Assembly: GCA_016125085.1 (NCBI GenBank)
Contig: WGMM01000033.1
Coordinates: 160,792-224,791, forward strand
Length of the DNA: 64,000 nt
Source: a bacterium
Lineage (GTDB): Bacteria; Planctomycetota; Planctomycetia; Isosphaerales; Isosphaeraceae
Direction of reading: 5' to 3'
The translations under genes and the position numbers were made by a program. Shown piece after piece: positions 34,475-42,359 of the stretch (positions are counted from its first letter, which is position 1; each line of letters opens with the position of its first letter). The notes under the pieces were generated by a model. That model saw only the letters and a list, made by a program, of their open reading frames with translations. It searched no databases and was not told the origin of the DNA.

Positions 34475-35229
34475 TCCCGGGCTTCGAGAATCGCCCGGGT
34501 TGCGGGCGTTTCGATCCGCATCGCATTATTAGCCTTGTTCAGAAGGCTTTGTTCCTGAGGGGCTTTCGCCGCATCGGCAAGGGCTTTCGCCAGCGGCGAA
34601 CCTTCGGCCGATCGCTTTTCCAGCCGGGCCATTCCGGCGGATTTGTCCGCTTCGGCTCCGCGAACGGCCAGAGCGAAAGCGGCCCAATCGGAAACGACCT
34701 GATCGTCATCGGCCAGCAGATTTCGGAACGCTTCGGCCGGGAATCGAGCATCGCCCGGTATCGTGACCGCCGCGAGCCGGGCCAGGTGGCCGCGCAACCA
34801 GTTCGGCGGGCTAGAAGCGTTCTTCGTGGCAAGAACTGCCAGCATCTGACGTGCGTCGGCTGAAGATACAGCCTTATCCAAACCTTCGGCGAGCAGGTAG
34901 CGGGCCTTATCCGGCAAAGTGGGCCGGAAGATCATCGGCTGAATCTGGGCGGGCTGTACACGAGGGTCGGCAAGGAGCGATCTGGCCGCTGCCAGACGTT
35001 CTTCGGTTGGCCGTGAGGTATCGTGCAGGACGTAAACGGCTTGCCAGACGCTGCGCATAGCCACGAGGCTCCATGCGAACCAGGCGACAAGACCCAAACT
35101 GAAAATCAGGCCTGAAATTCCCAGCCAGTAGAGACTTCCGTACTTCTCAGCGTTCGAAAGCCTGGGCTGGTTCGTCGCGGGAGTGTCTGGCAGGATCGTC
35201 AATTTGGGGAATGAGTCGTCGTTTTTCAT
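34471..35229 (-). CDS. Single-pass membrane protein, helical-repeat type
   Basis: 252 residues from ATG 35229; a longer open frame to 35517 overlaps the start of the divergent gene and is not used. One membrane helix (LYWLGISGLIFSLGLVAWFAW) near 32-52. The remainder is Ala-rich and helical (RYLLAEGLDKAVSSADARQMLAVLATK, AEAFRNLLADDDQVVSDWAAFALAV), resembling HEAT-like repeats. It is translationally coupled to a small Cys-containing protein (ATGA overlap). Function unknown. Confidence 0.65.
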   Translation of the reverse strand: MKNDDSFPKLTILPDTPATNQPRLSNAEKYGSLYWLGISGLIFSLGLVAWFAWSLVAMRSVWQAVYVLHDTSRPTEERLAAARSLLADPRVQPAQIQPMIFRPTLPDKARYLLAEGLDKAVSSADARQMLAVLATKNASSPPNWLRGHLARLAAVTIPGDARFPAEAFRNLLADDDQVVSDWAAFALAVRGAEADKSAGMARLEKRSAEGSPLAKALADAAKAPQEQSLLNKANNAMRIETPATRAILEARD

Positions 35230-35301
35230 CGTCGTTCGGATATAGTACCGGGGGTTGGACGACCCAGGGGGACGGCCGGAGGCCTTCAGGAATCGACAGG
35301 A

Positions 35302-35814
35302 ATGGATGAAGAGCACTATTGGCAAGCGGTCCTGAGCATATTCCAGTTCAGCATGGGGCCTTCGGCTCTCGCACTCACTCTGGGCATGATACTGGGGGCT
35401 CTCACGAACCGGTTCCAGTTCCTGATGGCGAACCTGAGACGCATGGCCCACGAAGTTCGTGAGGAGAAGGAGCTGAAGATGACTCTTCAGACGGGCCTTC
35501 AGATGGTCATGCTGCAATCGCGGGTGCGAACTCTTCAGGCTTCAATGATGTGTGTCGGCACGTCGATTCTGATGCTCGCCTCGCTCATGGCCATGCTGTT
35601 CCTGGAACGGCTCCTTCTGTGGCGATTATATCCGGTGACGATCGTTCTGTTCCTCGGAATTCTCGGCACGATGATCCTCGGCGTGAGCCTGTTTCTGGTA
35701 GACGTACGGCAGGCCCACAAGGCGCTCGATATCGAAATCCGCAGCGCCATGGAACTTGTGAGCCGGAAAGTCGAAATGAGCGAACGGCATGAAAGTCAAG
35801 TCGCGGCCGGATGA
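35302..35814 (+). CDS. DUF2721-like membrane protein
   Basis: 170 residues with about three membrane helices (GPSALALTLGMILGALTNR, MMCVGTSILMLASLMAMLF, YPVTIVLFLGILGTMILGVSLFLVD). The pattern of a helix followed by LTNRFQFLMANLRRMAHE fits DUF2721. Its end overlaps the start of truD by 26 bp. Function unknown for the family. Confidence 0.65.
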   Translation: MDEEHYWQAVLSIFQFSMGPSALALTLGMILGALTNRFQFLMANLRRMAHEVREEKELKMTLQTGLQMVMLQSRVRTLQASMMCVGTSILMLASLMAMLFLERLLLWRLYPVTIVLFLGILGTMILGVSLFLVDVRQAHKALDIEIRSAMELVSRKVEMSERHESQVAAG

Positions 35815-37030
35815 CTTCCGGGTCGAAGAACTCCCGACCGTCAAAGTCCTTGCCCAGGGACGGTTTCGGTACTACCGGCTGACCAAGAGCGGTATCGGAA
35901 CGCCCGAGGCGCTCCAGCGCATCCGCCGGCGATGGAATCTGCCGGAATCGTCGATTTCCCAGGGTGGCCTGAAAGACAAGCACGCCGAGACGATTCAGTA
36001 CCTGTCGATCGCAGCAGGGCCGGGTATGACGATCGACGAACCCGGGCTGCTGCTCGAGCCGATCGGTTTCCTGAATGCTCCTTATGGTCCCGAAGGATTT
36101 CGTGGCAATCGGTTTACGATCCGGCTGAGAGACCTTACGAAGGAAAAGGCGGACAAAATCCGGGGCGAACTCGATCGCATCGTGGCCGAAGGCGTACCGA
36201 ACTATTTCGATGACCAGAGGTTCGGGTCGGTCGGCACAAGCGGTGAATTCATCATCCATGCCTGGCTCAAGGACGATTACGAGAAAGCCCTGAAGCTTGC
36301 ACTGGCGGAGCCTTACGCATTCGACCGTCCCAGTGCCCGGCGCGAGAAAGACCTTCTGAACGCCCATTGGTGCGATTGGCCAAAGCTCAAGGCTGAACTG
36401 GATAAAGGCAATACAAGATCGGTAGTTACGTATCTGTGCGACCATCCTGCCGATTTTCGGGGAGCGTTCGTACGACTTCGCCGCGATATGCGCCGGCTCT
36501 ATGTTTCAGCCTTCCAAAGCCATCTGTTCAATGAAGTTCTCGCCGCATGGATCAAAATCGTGCTGCCGCCCGAAAGTTATTGGATGACACGCTTCAAGAC
36601 CGGCCCCCGGCCGTTGTGGCACGGGCTTACCGACGAACAGGTCGACCTGATCTCCCACTCTCGTCTTACACTCCCCTGCGTTCGCAATACCGAACCTCTC
36701 GACGGCCCCCAAGGCGAAGCCGTGAAACAGGTTCTGGCTCGATTCGGCCTCGAATGGCGGACGTTGCGAGTCAAGAAGATGGACGATGTGTTCTTTTCCA
36801 AAGGCGATCGCGCAGTGGCGGTGAGACCGAACGTCGGTAATTGCACGATTCAGCCGGATGACCTGAACGAAGGCCGACGCATGGCCCGGCTTCAGTTCGA
36901 ATTACCGCGAGGAGCTTATGCCACACTGGTGATCAAAAGTCTTCAAGCCGCTGTGGGCGAACGGCTCGCCGCAGTCGATACGGACGAAGCGGCTGAAGAG
37001 GATCCTGGCGAATCAGGCCACGACGGCTGA
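35789..37030 (+). CDS. truD: tRNA pseudouridine(13) synthase TruD
   Basis: 413 residues. TruD motif GGLKDKHAETIQYLSI holds the catalytic Asp63; other hallmarks are FRVEELP at the start, NYFDDQRFGSVG and the terminal part FELPRGAYATLVIK. It converts U13 of tRNA to pseudouridine in the cytoplasm. The gene starts 26 bp inside the upstream membrane-protein gene, and a RluA-family synthase follows after 32 bp, so two tRNA/rRNA pseudouridine synthases are adjacent and probably cotranscribed. Confidence 0.94.
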   Translation: MKVKSRPDDFRVEELPTVKVLAQGRFRYYRLTKSGIGTPEALQRIRRRWNLPESSISQGGLKDKHAETIQYLSIAAGPGMTIDEPGLLLEPIGFLNAPYGPEGFRGNRFTIRLRDLTKEKADKIRGELDRIVAEGVPNYFDDQRFGSVGTSGEFIIHAWLKDDYEKALKLALAEPYAFDRPSARREKDLLNAHWCDWPKLKAELDKGNTRSVVTYLCDHPADFRGAFVRLRRDMRRLYVSAFQSHLFNEVLAAWIKIVLPPESYWMTRFKTGPRPLWHGLTDEQVDLISHSRLTLPCVRNTEPLDGPQGEAVKQVLARFGLEWRTLRVKKMDDVFFSKGDRAVAVRPNVGNCTIQPDDLNEGRRMARLQFELPRGAYATLVIKSLQAAVGERLAAVDTDEAAEEDPGESGHDG

Positions 37031-37062
37031 GTCTCGTTCTGCCATAACGGGGGCCGTCCGAA

Positions 37063-37878
37063 ATGACCAGCAGGGAGGTGATCGATATCGAACGCAGGAT
37101 CCTTTACGAAGATAACCACCTTCTGGCCATCGACAAACCTGCCGGACTTCTTTCGCAAGGTGATATCACCGGCGATGCGAACGTGGTGGATCTGCTGAAA
37201 GACTATCGAAAGCGCAAGGAAAACAAGCCTGGCGAGGCATACGTTGGTCTGGTGCATCGCCTTGACAGGCCCGTTTCGGGCGTCCTCGTTCTGGCCAAAA
37301 CGAGCAAAGCGGCCAGTCGGCTGAACCACGACTGGGCCACGTCTCAGGTCGAAAAGCTTTACAGGGCAGTGGTTACGAGTTCTGACTCCAGAGTTGCCGT
37401 CCCGAGGCCGGAGTCGATCGGATTCGCTGGCGATGAGTGGACACGCTGGAAGGATCGTCTGATCAAGGACCCGGCGACGAACACGGTACGCGTTTGCGGG
37501 ACCGACGAAAGCGATGCGAAGGAATCGAAAACTGCGCTACTCGAAATTCGCTTGATCGGGCAGAATCGAAATTTCTCGGACCTGGAAATCCGCCTGGGAA
37601 CGGGCAGGGGGCATCAGATCCGGGTTCAACTGGCGTCGCGAGGTCTGGCGATCGTGGGCGATGCCAAATATGGCTCGAAGAGGAGCTATCCCGACGAATC
37701 AGGTTATCCAAGGATCGCTCTTCACGCCTGGCGACTCGTCATTCGACATCCGACTCAGAAAATCAGGCTGCAACTGACGGCATCGCTGCCACCCGGCTGG
37801 CCCGGTAAGCACGATTCGTCGATCGTTTCGGGTTTTCGATGGCTGGAGAACGGCCCTGAGAATGACAAGGTCTCTTAA
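37063..37878 (+). CDS. RluA-family RNA pseudouridine synthase
   Basis: 271 residues. Motif LVHRLDRPVSGVLVLAKTS holds catalytic Asp68; LAIDKPAGLL and the C-terminal LGTGRGHQIRVQLAS and DAKYGS are typical. No N-terminal S4 domain is present, so it is nearer RluA/RluC short forms. Target (rRNA or tRNA) cannot be told from sequence. It lies 32 bp after truD. Confidence 0.92.
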   Translation: MTSREVIDIERRILYEDNHLLAIDKPAGLLSQGDITGDANVVDLLKDYRKRKENKPGEAYVGLVHRLDRPVSGVLVLAKTSKAASRLNHDWATSQVEKLYRAVVTSSDSRVAVPRPESIGFAGDEWTRWKDRLIKDPATNTVRVCGTDESDAKESKTALLEIRLIGQNRNFSDLEIRLGTGRGHQIRVQLASRGLAIVGDAKYGSKRSYPDESGYPRIALHAWRLVIRHPTQKIRLQLTASLPPGWPGKHDSSIVSGFRWLENGPENDKVS

Positions 37879-37976
37879 TTCGATCTGGCATTGCAGCGAG
37901 CGGCATATTTTCCGCGTCCGGTAAGTTCAGCAGATTCGATCGCATCGAAACGAAATTTCGGAGCGGTTCGGACCCG

Positions 37977-38402
37977 TCAAGTGGGAGCGACTTTGACCCG
38001 GTCGTTGTACGAGGGGCCGAGATCGAAATACTCGAATGGTGCGATGTGATTCGGCGAAAGATCATCGAATTCGTAATCGCTCATGGAAACGATCGCGAAA
38101 AATGCCATGAAACTGGCAAAAATGAGCAACGAGAAGAGAGTGCCGAAGACAGGAAACAGCTTCCTGCGATCAGACTGGAAAAGGCCCGCGACACCGAGAG
38201 AAAGGGCGATGAAGACGATCGAACCACACATGAACAGATAGACGAAAAACCCGATCGATTCCGGTGAATCCTGGGCGAACGAACATGGCGCCGAATGTGC
38301 GACGAGAAATATCAGAAGCGAGCTGACGATCATCTGGATTCCGAAGGAAGTGCTCAGAATCAATGAGGCGATTCCCAGGCCGGAATGCGGCTTCTTTTCC
38401 AT
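37977..38402 (-). CDS. Four-helix membrane protein (DUF4190-like)
   Basis: 141 residues from ATG 38402, with GGAAC upstream; the frame extends 26 codons further. Three clear hydrophobic helices (LGIASLILSTSFGIQMIVSSLLIFL, FFVYLFMCGSIVFIALSLGVAGLF, LFPVFGTLFSLLIFASFMAFFAIV). The pattern of a small protein beginning with HSGLGIASLILS is that of DUF4190-type proteins. Convergent with the RluA gene. Function unknown. Confidence 0.65.
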   Translation of the reverse strand: MEKKPHSGLGIASLILSTSFGIQMIVSSLLIFLVAHSAPCSFAQDSPESIGFFVYLFMCGSIVFIALSLGVAGLFQSDRRKLFPVFGTLFSLLIFASFMAFFAIVSMSDYEFDDLSPNHIAPFEYFDLGPSYNDRVKVAPT

Positions 38403-38643
38403 TGGAAGTTCCTGATTCGATATTCGATACGCTGCGAACGACAGGACCTGGGCAGTACGGGTACGAACGATCTTTGTCAACGATATCGGATTCCATCATG
38501 ATCGAACGGATCGCTGACGTAAACGAAGAATTCGGAAAATCGAAACCTGATTCGTTAAGCTGAAACGGTAGGCACGGATGCAACGAATAGCGGTCAGGAT
38601 CGCCGGAAATCGTGCCGACTCAATCAGGCCGGGAGATCACGCG

Positions 38644-39675
38644 ATGAGTTCGAATTCGTCTCAGAATTCGCTATTTCTAGGCATCGACCTTGGCGGGACT
38701 AACGTGAAGGCAGGAGTTGTCGATGCTTCGGGGCGGGCGCATTCCCACGTTTCCGTCGAAACACAAGCGGAACTTGGCCCGGGAACGGGGCTCGCCAATA
38801 TCGAAAAAGCTGGCAGGCTTGCACTTGAGGAAGCCGGAATATCCAGCGATGCATTGAGGGCCGTCGGTCTCGGATCGCCGGGAACGATGGATCTCGAAAC
38901 CGGTTACTTGCTCGATCCACCGAACCTGCCGGGCTGGACGAATTTTCCGATACGTGACCTTCTGGCCGCTCGACTCGGCCTGCCGACGGTCCTGCAGAAT
39001 GACGCCAACGCGGCAGCTTTCGGTGAATACTGGGTCGGTGCGGGGGCGGGGGACAGAGTCCGCAGCATGGTTATGTTCACTCTCGGAACCGGCGTGGGCG
39101 GCGGCGTGATCGAGCATGGCCGTATCATACAGGGCCGTCATAGCGCGGGATCGGAATGCGGTCACGTGATCATCGATTATCACGATACGGCACGGATGTG
39201 CCCATGTGGCCATCGGGGGCATCTTGAGGCTTACGCATCAGCCACTTCTCTGGTAAAGCGTGCGGTCGAAGGGCTTGCCTCAGGCGAGCTCTCTGCGCTT
39301 TCGAAATTGCAGGAATCCGGTAATCTATCGGCCCGGGCGATCGCCGAGGCTGCCCGGGCGGGCGACCCGTTCGCGAGCCGGCTGATGGAAGAGACTGCGT
39401 TTTATCTGGCCGTCGGTGCCGTGAGCGTCATGAACGTGATCGACCCGGACATGATCCTTTTCGGCGGCGGCATGATCGCCGCGGGTACGCCGTTTCTCGA
39501 CAGGATCCGGTTTCATGTGAAGCGCCTGGCATTTCCTGTACCAGGCGAGAAATGCCGCGTGGAATTCGCCAGTCTGGGTAACGATGCCGGTTTTATCGGC
39601 GCGGCGGGCTGGGCGAAGTCAGTCTTCGATGCGCTTGACCGAGGCGAAACGATCGCGCGATATTCCATGCCGTAA
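38644..39675 (+). CDS. ROK family sugar kinase (glucokinase-like)
   Basis: 343 residues from ATG 38644, supported by GGGAGA upstream (the frame begins at 38578). ATP-binding FLGIDLGGTNVKAGVVD at 11-27; catalytic Asp120 in QNDANAAAFGE; GTGVGGGVI; ROK region EcGH at 171-174. The zinc motif reads CPCGHRGHLE (186-195), where the usual CxCGxxGCxE has its third Cys replaced by His193; zinc may still bind. It phosphorylates a hexose with ATP in the cytoplasm. It stands alone between a spacer and a decayed gene. Confidence 0.9.
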   Translation: MSSNSSQNSLFLGIDLGGTNVKAGVVDASGRAHSHVSVETQAELGPGTGLANIEKAGRLALEEAGISSDALRAVGLGSPGTMDLETGYLLDPPNLPGWTNFPIRDLLAARLGLPTVLQNDANAAAFGEYWVGAGAGDRVRSMVMFTLGTGVGGGVIEHGRIIQGRHSAGSECGHVIIDYHDTARMCPCGHRGHLEAYASATSLVKRAVEGLASGELSALSKLQESGNLSARAIAEAARAGDPFASRLMEETAFYLAVGAVSVMNVIDPDMILFGGGMIAAGTPFLDRIRFHVKRLAFPVPGEKCRVEFASLGNDAGFIGAAGWAKSVFDALDRGETIARYSMP

Positions 39676-39905
39676 GTTCCGAGAACTTGAGGACCGCGTT
39701 CGCGCGCGGATGCCACGAATCATCAGGGAAATTGCATTTCTCACGGACTCGAGATCGCTGGATCGATCCACATTTCGGGCAAACTTGGAGAGATCGAGAC
39801 ATTCACCGCGGCACACTGGCTTTTCGAAAGACTATGAATCTCCGCATGTTTCGAAGTTCCGGGCTTCGGAATGGTATTACGATCTTCGATCAGGGGCGAG
39901 GCATT

Positions 39906-40562
39906 TCACTTCTTAACTCGTCTCTTGAAGATCCTGATTCCGGCTGTGGCCAGGATGCCCTGAGCGATCAAGCATAATGAAACGGGTTCGGGCTCGGCTG
40001 TCGCGCGGAAATTCGCGTCCATCGTCATCTTGACGTAACCGGCATAAGGTGTGGGAAATGTCGCGATCGACATGTCGGAATCCATGCTTACGACGAAGTT
40101 GTAAGTTCCGTCGGTTCGAAGCAACGTGGTCGAATAATGCGAAAAACCTCGGACACTCCAGTAGTCGATTCCCTGAATGGCGAGCATGGTACTCGATTGA
40201 TAAGTGCCGAAATTACTGAATTCTGATTGAAAATCGATATCCAGTTCCAAGTAGAGACGCCAGGACTGATTCTCTGCATCACTGGATAATGAGAATGTGC
40301 GGGAAAAGTAGATGCCGGCAGAAGGCGTCGGCCTATAAATGTCGTTTATCGGATAACTTGATGCCTAACCCATGCTTATCGTCGCATTTTCGATCATCGC
40401 TCCACCGAATAGCTCCTGGATGTAGCCAGAGGAACTCTGTCCGTATTCGTAAATTCGCCAGCCGGAGACTCATTGAAATCCTGCCCTTGATTCGCAGGAA
40501 AAGGCCATGAGAAACGAAATCGCCAGCAAGACCTGAAGCTGAAACCACATGATCCGTTTCAT
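39906..40562 (-). pseudogene. PEP-CTERM gene with two in-frame stop codons
   Basis: One continuous reverse-strand frame of 219 codons runs from ATG 40562 to the stop at 39906, except for TGA at 40470-40472 (codon 31) and TAG at 40365-40367 (codon 66). An AAGGAG ribosome site precedes the ATG. The product would have a signal peptide (MWFQLQVLLAISFLMAFSC), a middle with protein-like strands (YIQELFGGAMIENATI, GIYFSRTFSLSSDAENQSW, SDMSIATFPTPYAGYVK) and a PEP tail (EPEPVSLCLIAQGILATAG, FKRRVKK). Both stops are in the same frame with no indel, so the lesion is nonsense mutation. The 3' part could still be made from TTG 40250, without export. Confidence 0.8.
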
Positions 40563-40777
40563 GATCCGACTCCTTCCGATTTTTGATTGGGATACAAAAA
40601 CGCCGCGCCCGAGAGCGAACCGATTGAAGAATGCCGGTCGTTTCTCGCCTGCCGATCAATGGCGGGCTACAGGATTCGAATTCGCTTTCGAACAATGATA
40701 ATCGACACGGAAGTCTGATTTCAAGAATGTTCCGTTTCGTTCGTTATCGATCTTAAGGAAGGCGTGCATTCGATGAA

Positions 40778-42133
40778 CTAGACCAGCTCCCGAATCGGTT
40801 CGCCATGGTTCAGAATCGGCACGGGGCGGCCGGTGGTGTCATGAAACGTCGTGGCCGGGTCGATGCCCAGGTGACGGTAAATCGTCGCGAGCAGATCTTT
40901 GGGCGTGAGAGGACGATCGGCCGGATACGCCCCCTGGCGGTCGGTCGAGCCGATGACCTGGCCCATCTTCAGGCCGCCACCGGAGACGAGGGCCGACATG
41001 GCGTCGGGCCAGTGGTCGCGGCCGATCAGGCCGTCGTGCCGCACCACTTTTGGCGTGCGGCCGAATTCGCCGGCAGCGACGATCATGACTTTCTTGTCGA
41101 GTCCACGGGCGTAAACGTCCTCGATCAGGGCCGTGATGGCCTGATCCATGAACGGGGCCCGGTATTTCATGGCGTCGGCCATGTCCCAGCGGGTCATAGG
41201 GTTGATGTGGTCATCCCAGCTGAAATAGCGGTCCGAAAGTGTCGGGGCCAGGGCGTCGATGGTGATGACGGACGAGCCCGATTCAGCCAGACGCCGGGCC
41301 AGGAGGCACGCCTGGCCCCACAGGTGGCGGCCATAGCGGTCGCGCAGGCGAGGGTCTTCCCGGGAAATATCGAATGCCCGTGCGACGTTCGGGTTCGTCA
41401 GCATATGATGAGCGACGTCACGCAGGGGATCGTCGCCGGCATATCCTGACGCCAGGCTGTAGCTTTTCCGAAGGGCATCGAACTGACGCATCAGGCCTCG
41501 TCGATCGTCAAGGCGAGAAGCGTTCAGGCCTGCGTCGAGCGTCAATGCTCCAGGGCGAAAGCCCGGCAGGGAGGGATCGCCCGTCGGAAAACCTGAATGC
41601 GAGACGCCGAGATAGGTAGGCCGGACCATGAACGGCACTTTGGGGATGCCGACATATTGGGGCATGCCATCGGCACGAAAGCCACGCTCTCGGCTGGCGA
41701 TCATGCCGAAATCGGGGTGGTCGGAGAAATTCGTGGATGTCAGATCAGGCACGGGCGGGGTTTTGCCGGTCAGGACTTCGATCGAGCCGTCGTTATGGGC
41801 CGACATTTTGTGGTGCAGCGAGCGAACGAGCGAGAACTTGTCGGCGATTCGGGCCTGAAGCGGGAAGACCTCGCAAATATCCATACCCGGCACTTTTGTG
41901 GGGATAGGTCGAAACGGGCCACGGATGGTGTCGGGGGCGTTGGGCTTGGGATCCCAGGTTTCGTATTGGCTGGGGCCGCCCCACATCCAGAACAGGATGA
42001 CGGATGTATCGGGCGATTGTGTCGAAGCCCGCGCGGCAATCGATTCCGGCAATGCCATTCCACCCAGAGCGAGCGAGCCCAAACGCAGGAATTCACGGCG
42101 GCGAAACGGTCCCTGGCATATGTTCTCAATCAT
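40778..42133 (-). CDS. Tat-exported DUF1501 protein
   Basis: 451 residues with a twin-arginine signal (RRREFLRLGSLALGGMALPE). DUF1501 pattern: VILFWMWGGPSQYETWDPKP, IRGPFRPIPTKVPGMDICEVFP, SLVRSLHHKMSAHNDG, DRYGRHLWGQACLLARRL, MIVAAGEFGRTPKV and GRDHWPDAMSAL. It belongs to the alkaline-phosphatase/sulfatase-like superfamily. In planctomycetes DUF1501 genes usually follow a DUF1549/DUF1553 cytochrome-like gene; none is here. Likely periplasmic; substrate unknown. A close relative lies at 48849-50228. Confidence 0.9.
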   Translation of the reverse strand: MIENICQGPFRRREFLRLGSLALGGMALPESIAARASTQSPDTSVILFWMWGGPSQYETWDPKPNAPDTIRGPFRPIPTKVPGMDICEVFPLQARIADKFSLVRSLHHKMSAHNDGSIEVLTGKTPPVPDLTSTNFSDHPDFGMIASRERGFRADGMPQYVGIPKVPFMVRPTYLGVSHSGFPTGDPSLPGFRPGALTLDAGLNASRLDDRRGLMRQFDALRKSYSLASGYAGDDPLRDVAHHMLTNPNVARAFDISREDPRLRDRYGRHLWGQACLLARRLAESGSSVITIDALAPTLSDRYFSWDDHINPMTRWDMADAMKYRAPFMDQAITALIEDVYARGLDKKVMIVAAGEFGRTPKVVRHDGLIGRDHWPDAMSALVSGGGLKMGQVIGSTDRQGAYPADRPLTPKDLLATIYRHLGIDPATTFHDTTGRPVPILNHGEPIRELV

Positions 42134-42359
42134 CTGAGGACTTCCGGCAGGTATGTCGACGAGTTGATCGAAGAGGATGGCAGTCAGAATTTTACGACTT
42201 CATCATCAGGAATGCGACCGCAAAGCAGCTGGAATAGTTCGAGGAAGACCGTTTTAACGGCTCACAAGGCCCGTTCGTATTGCACGCACGATGAATTCTG
42301 AGCGGCGATGCAAGACTTCGTCACTTTCTGACAGTTATCGACATTCATCGGTTGCGGTT

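Noticed and set aside
40470..40472. TGA as a selenocysteine codon
   Set aside because: A second stop (TAG) follows in frame, no SECIS-like hairpin was recognised and the family does not use Sec.
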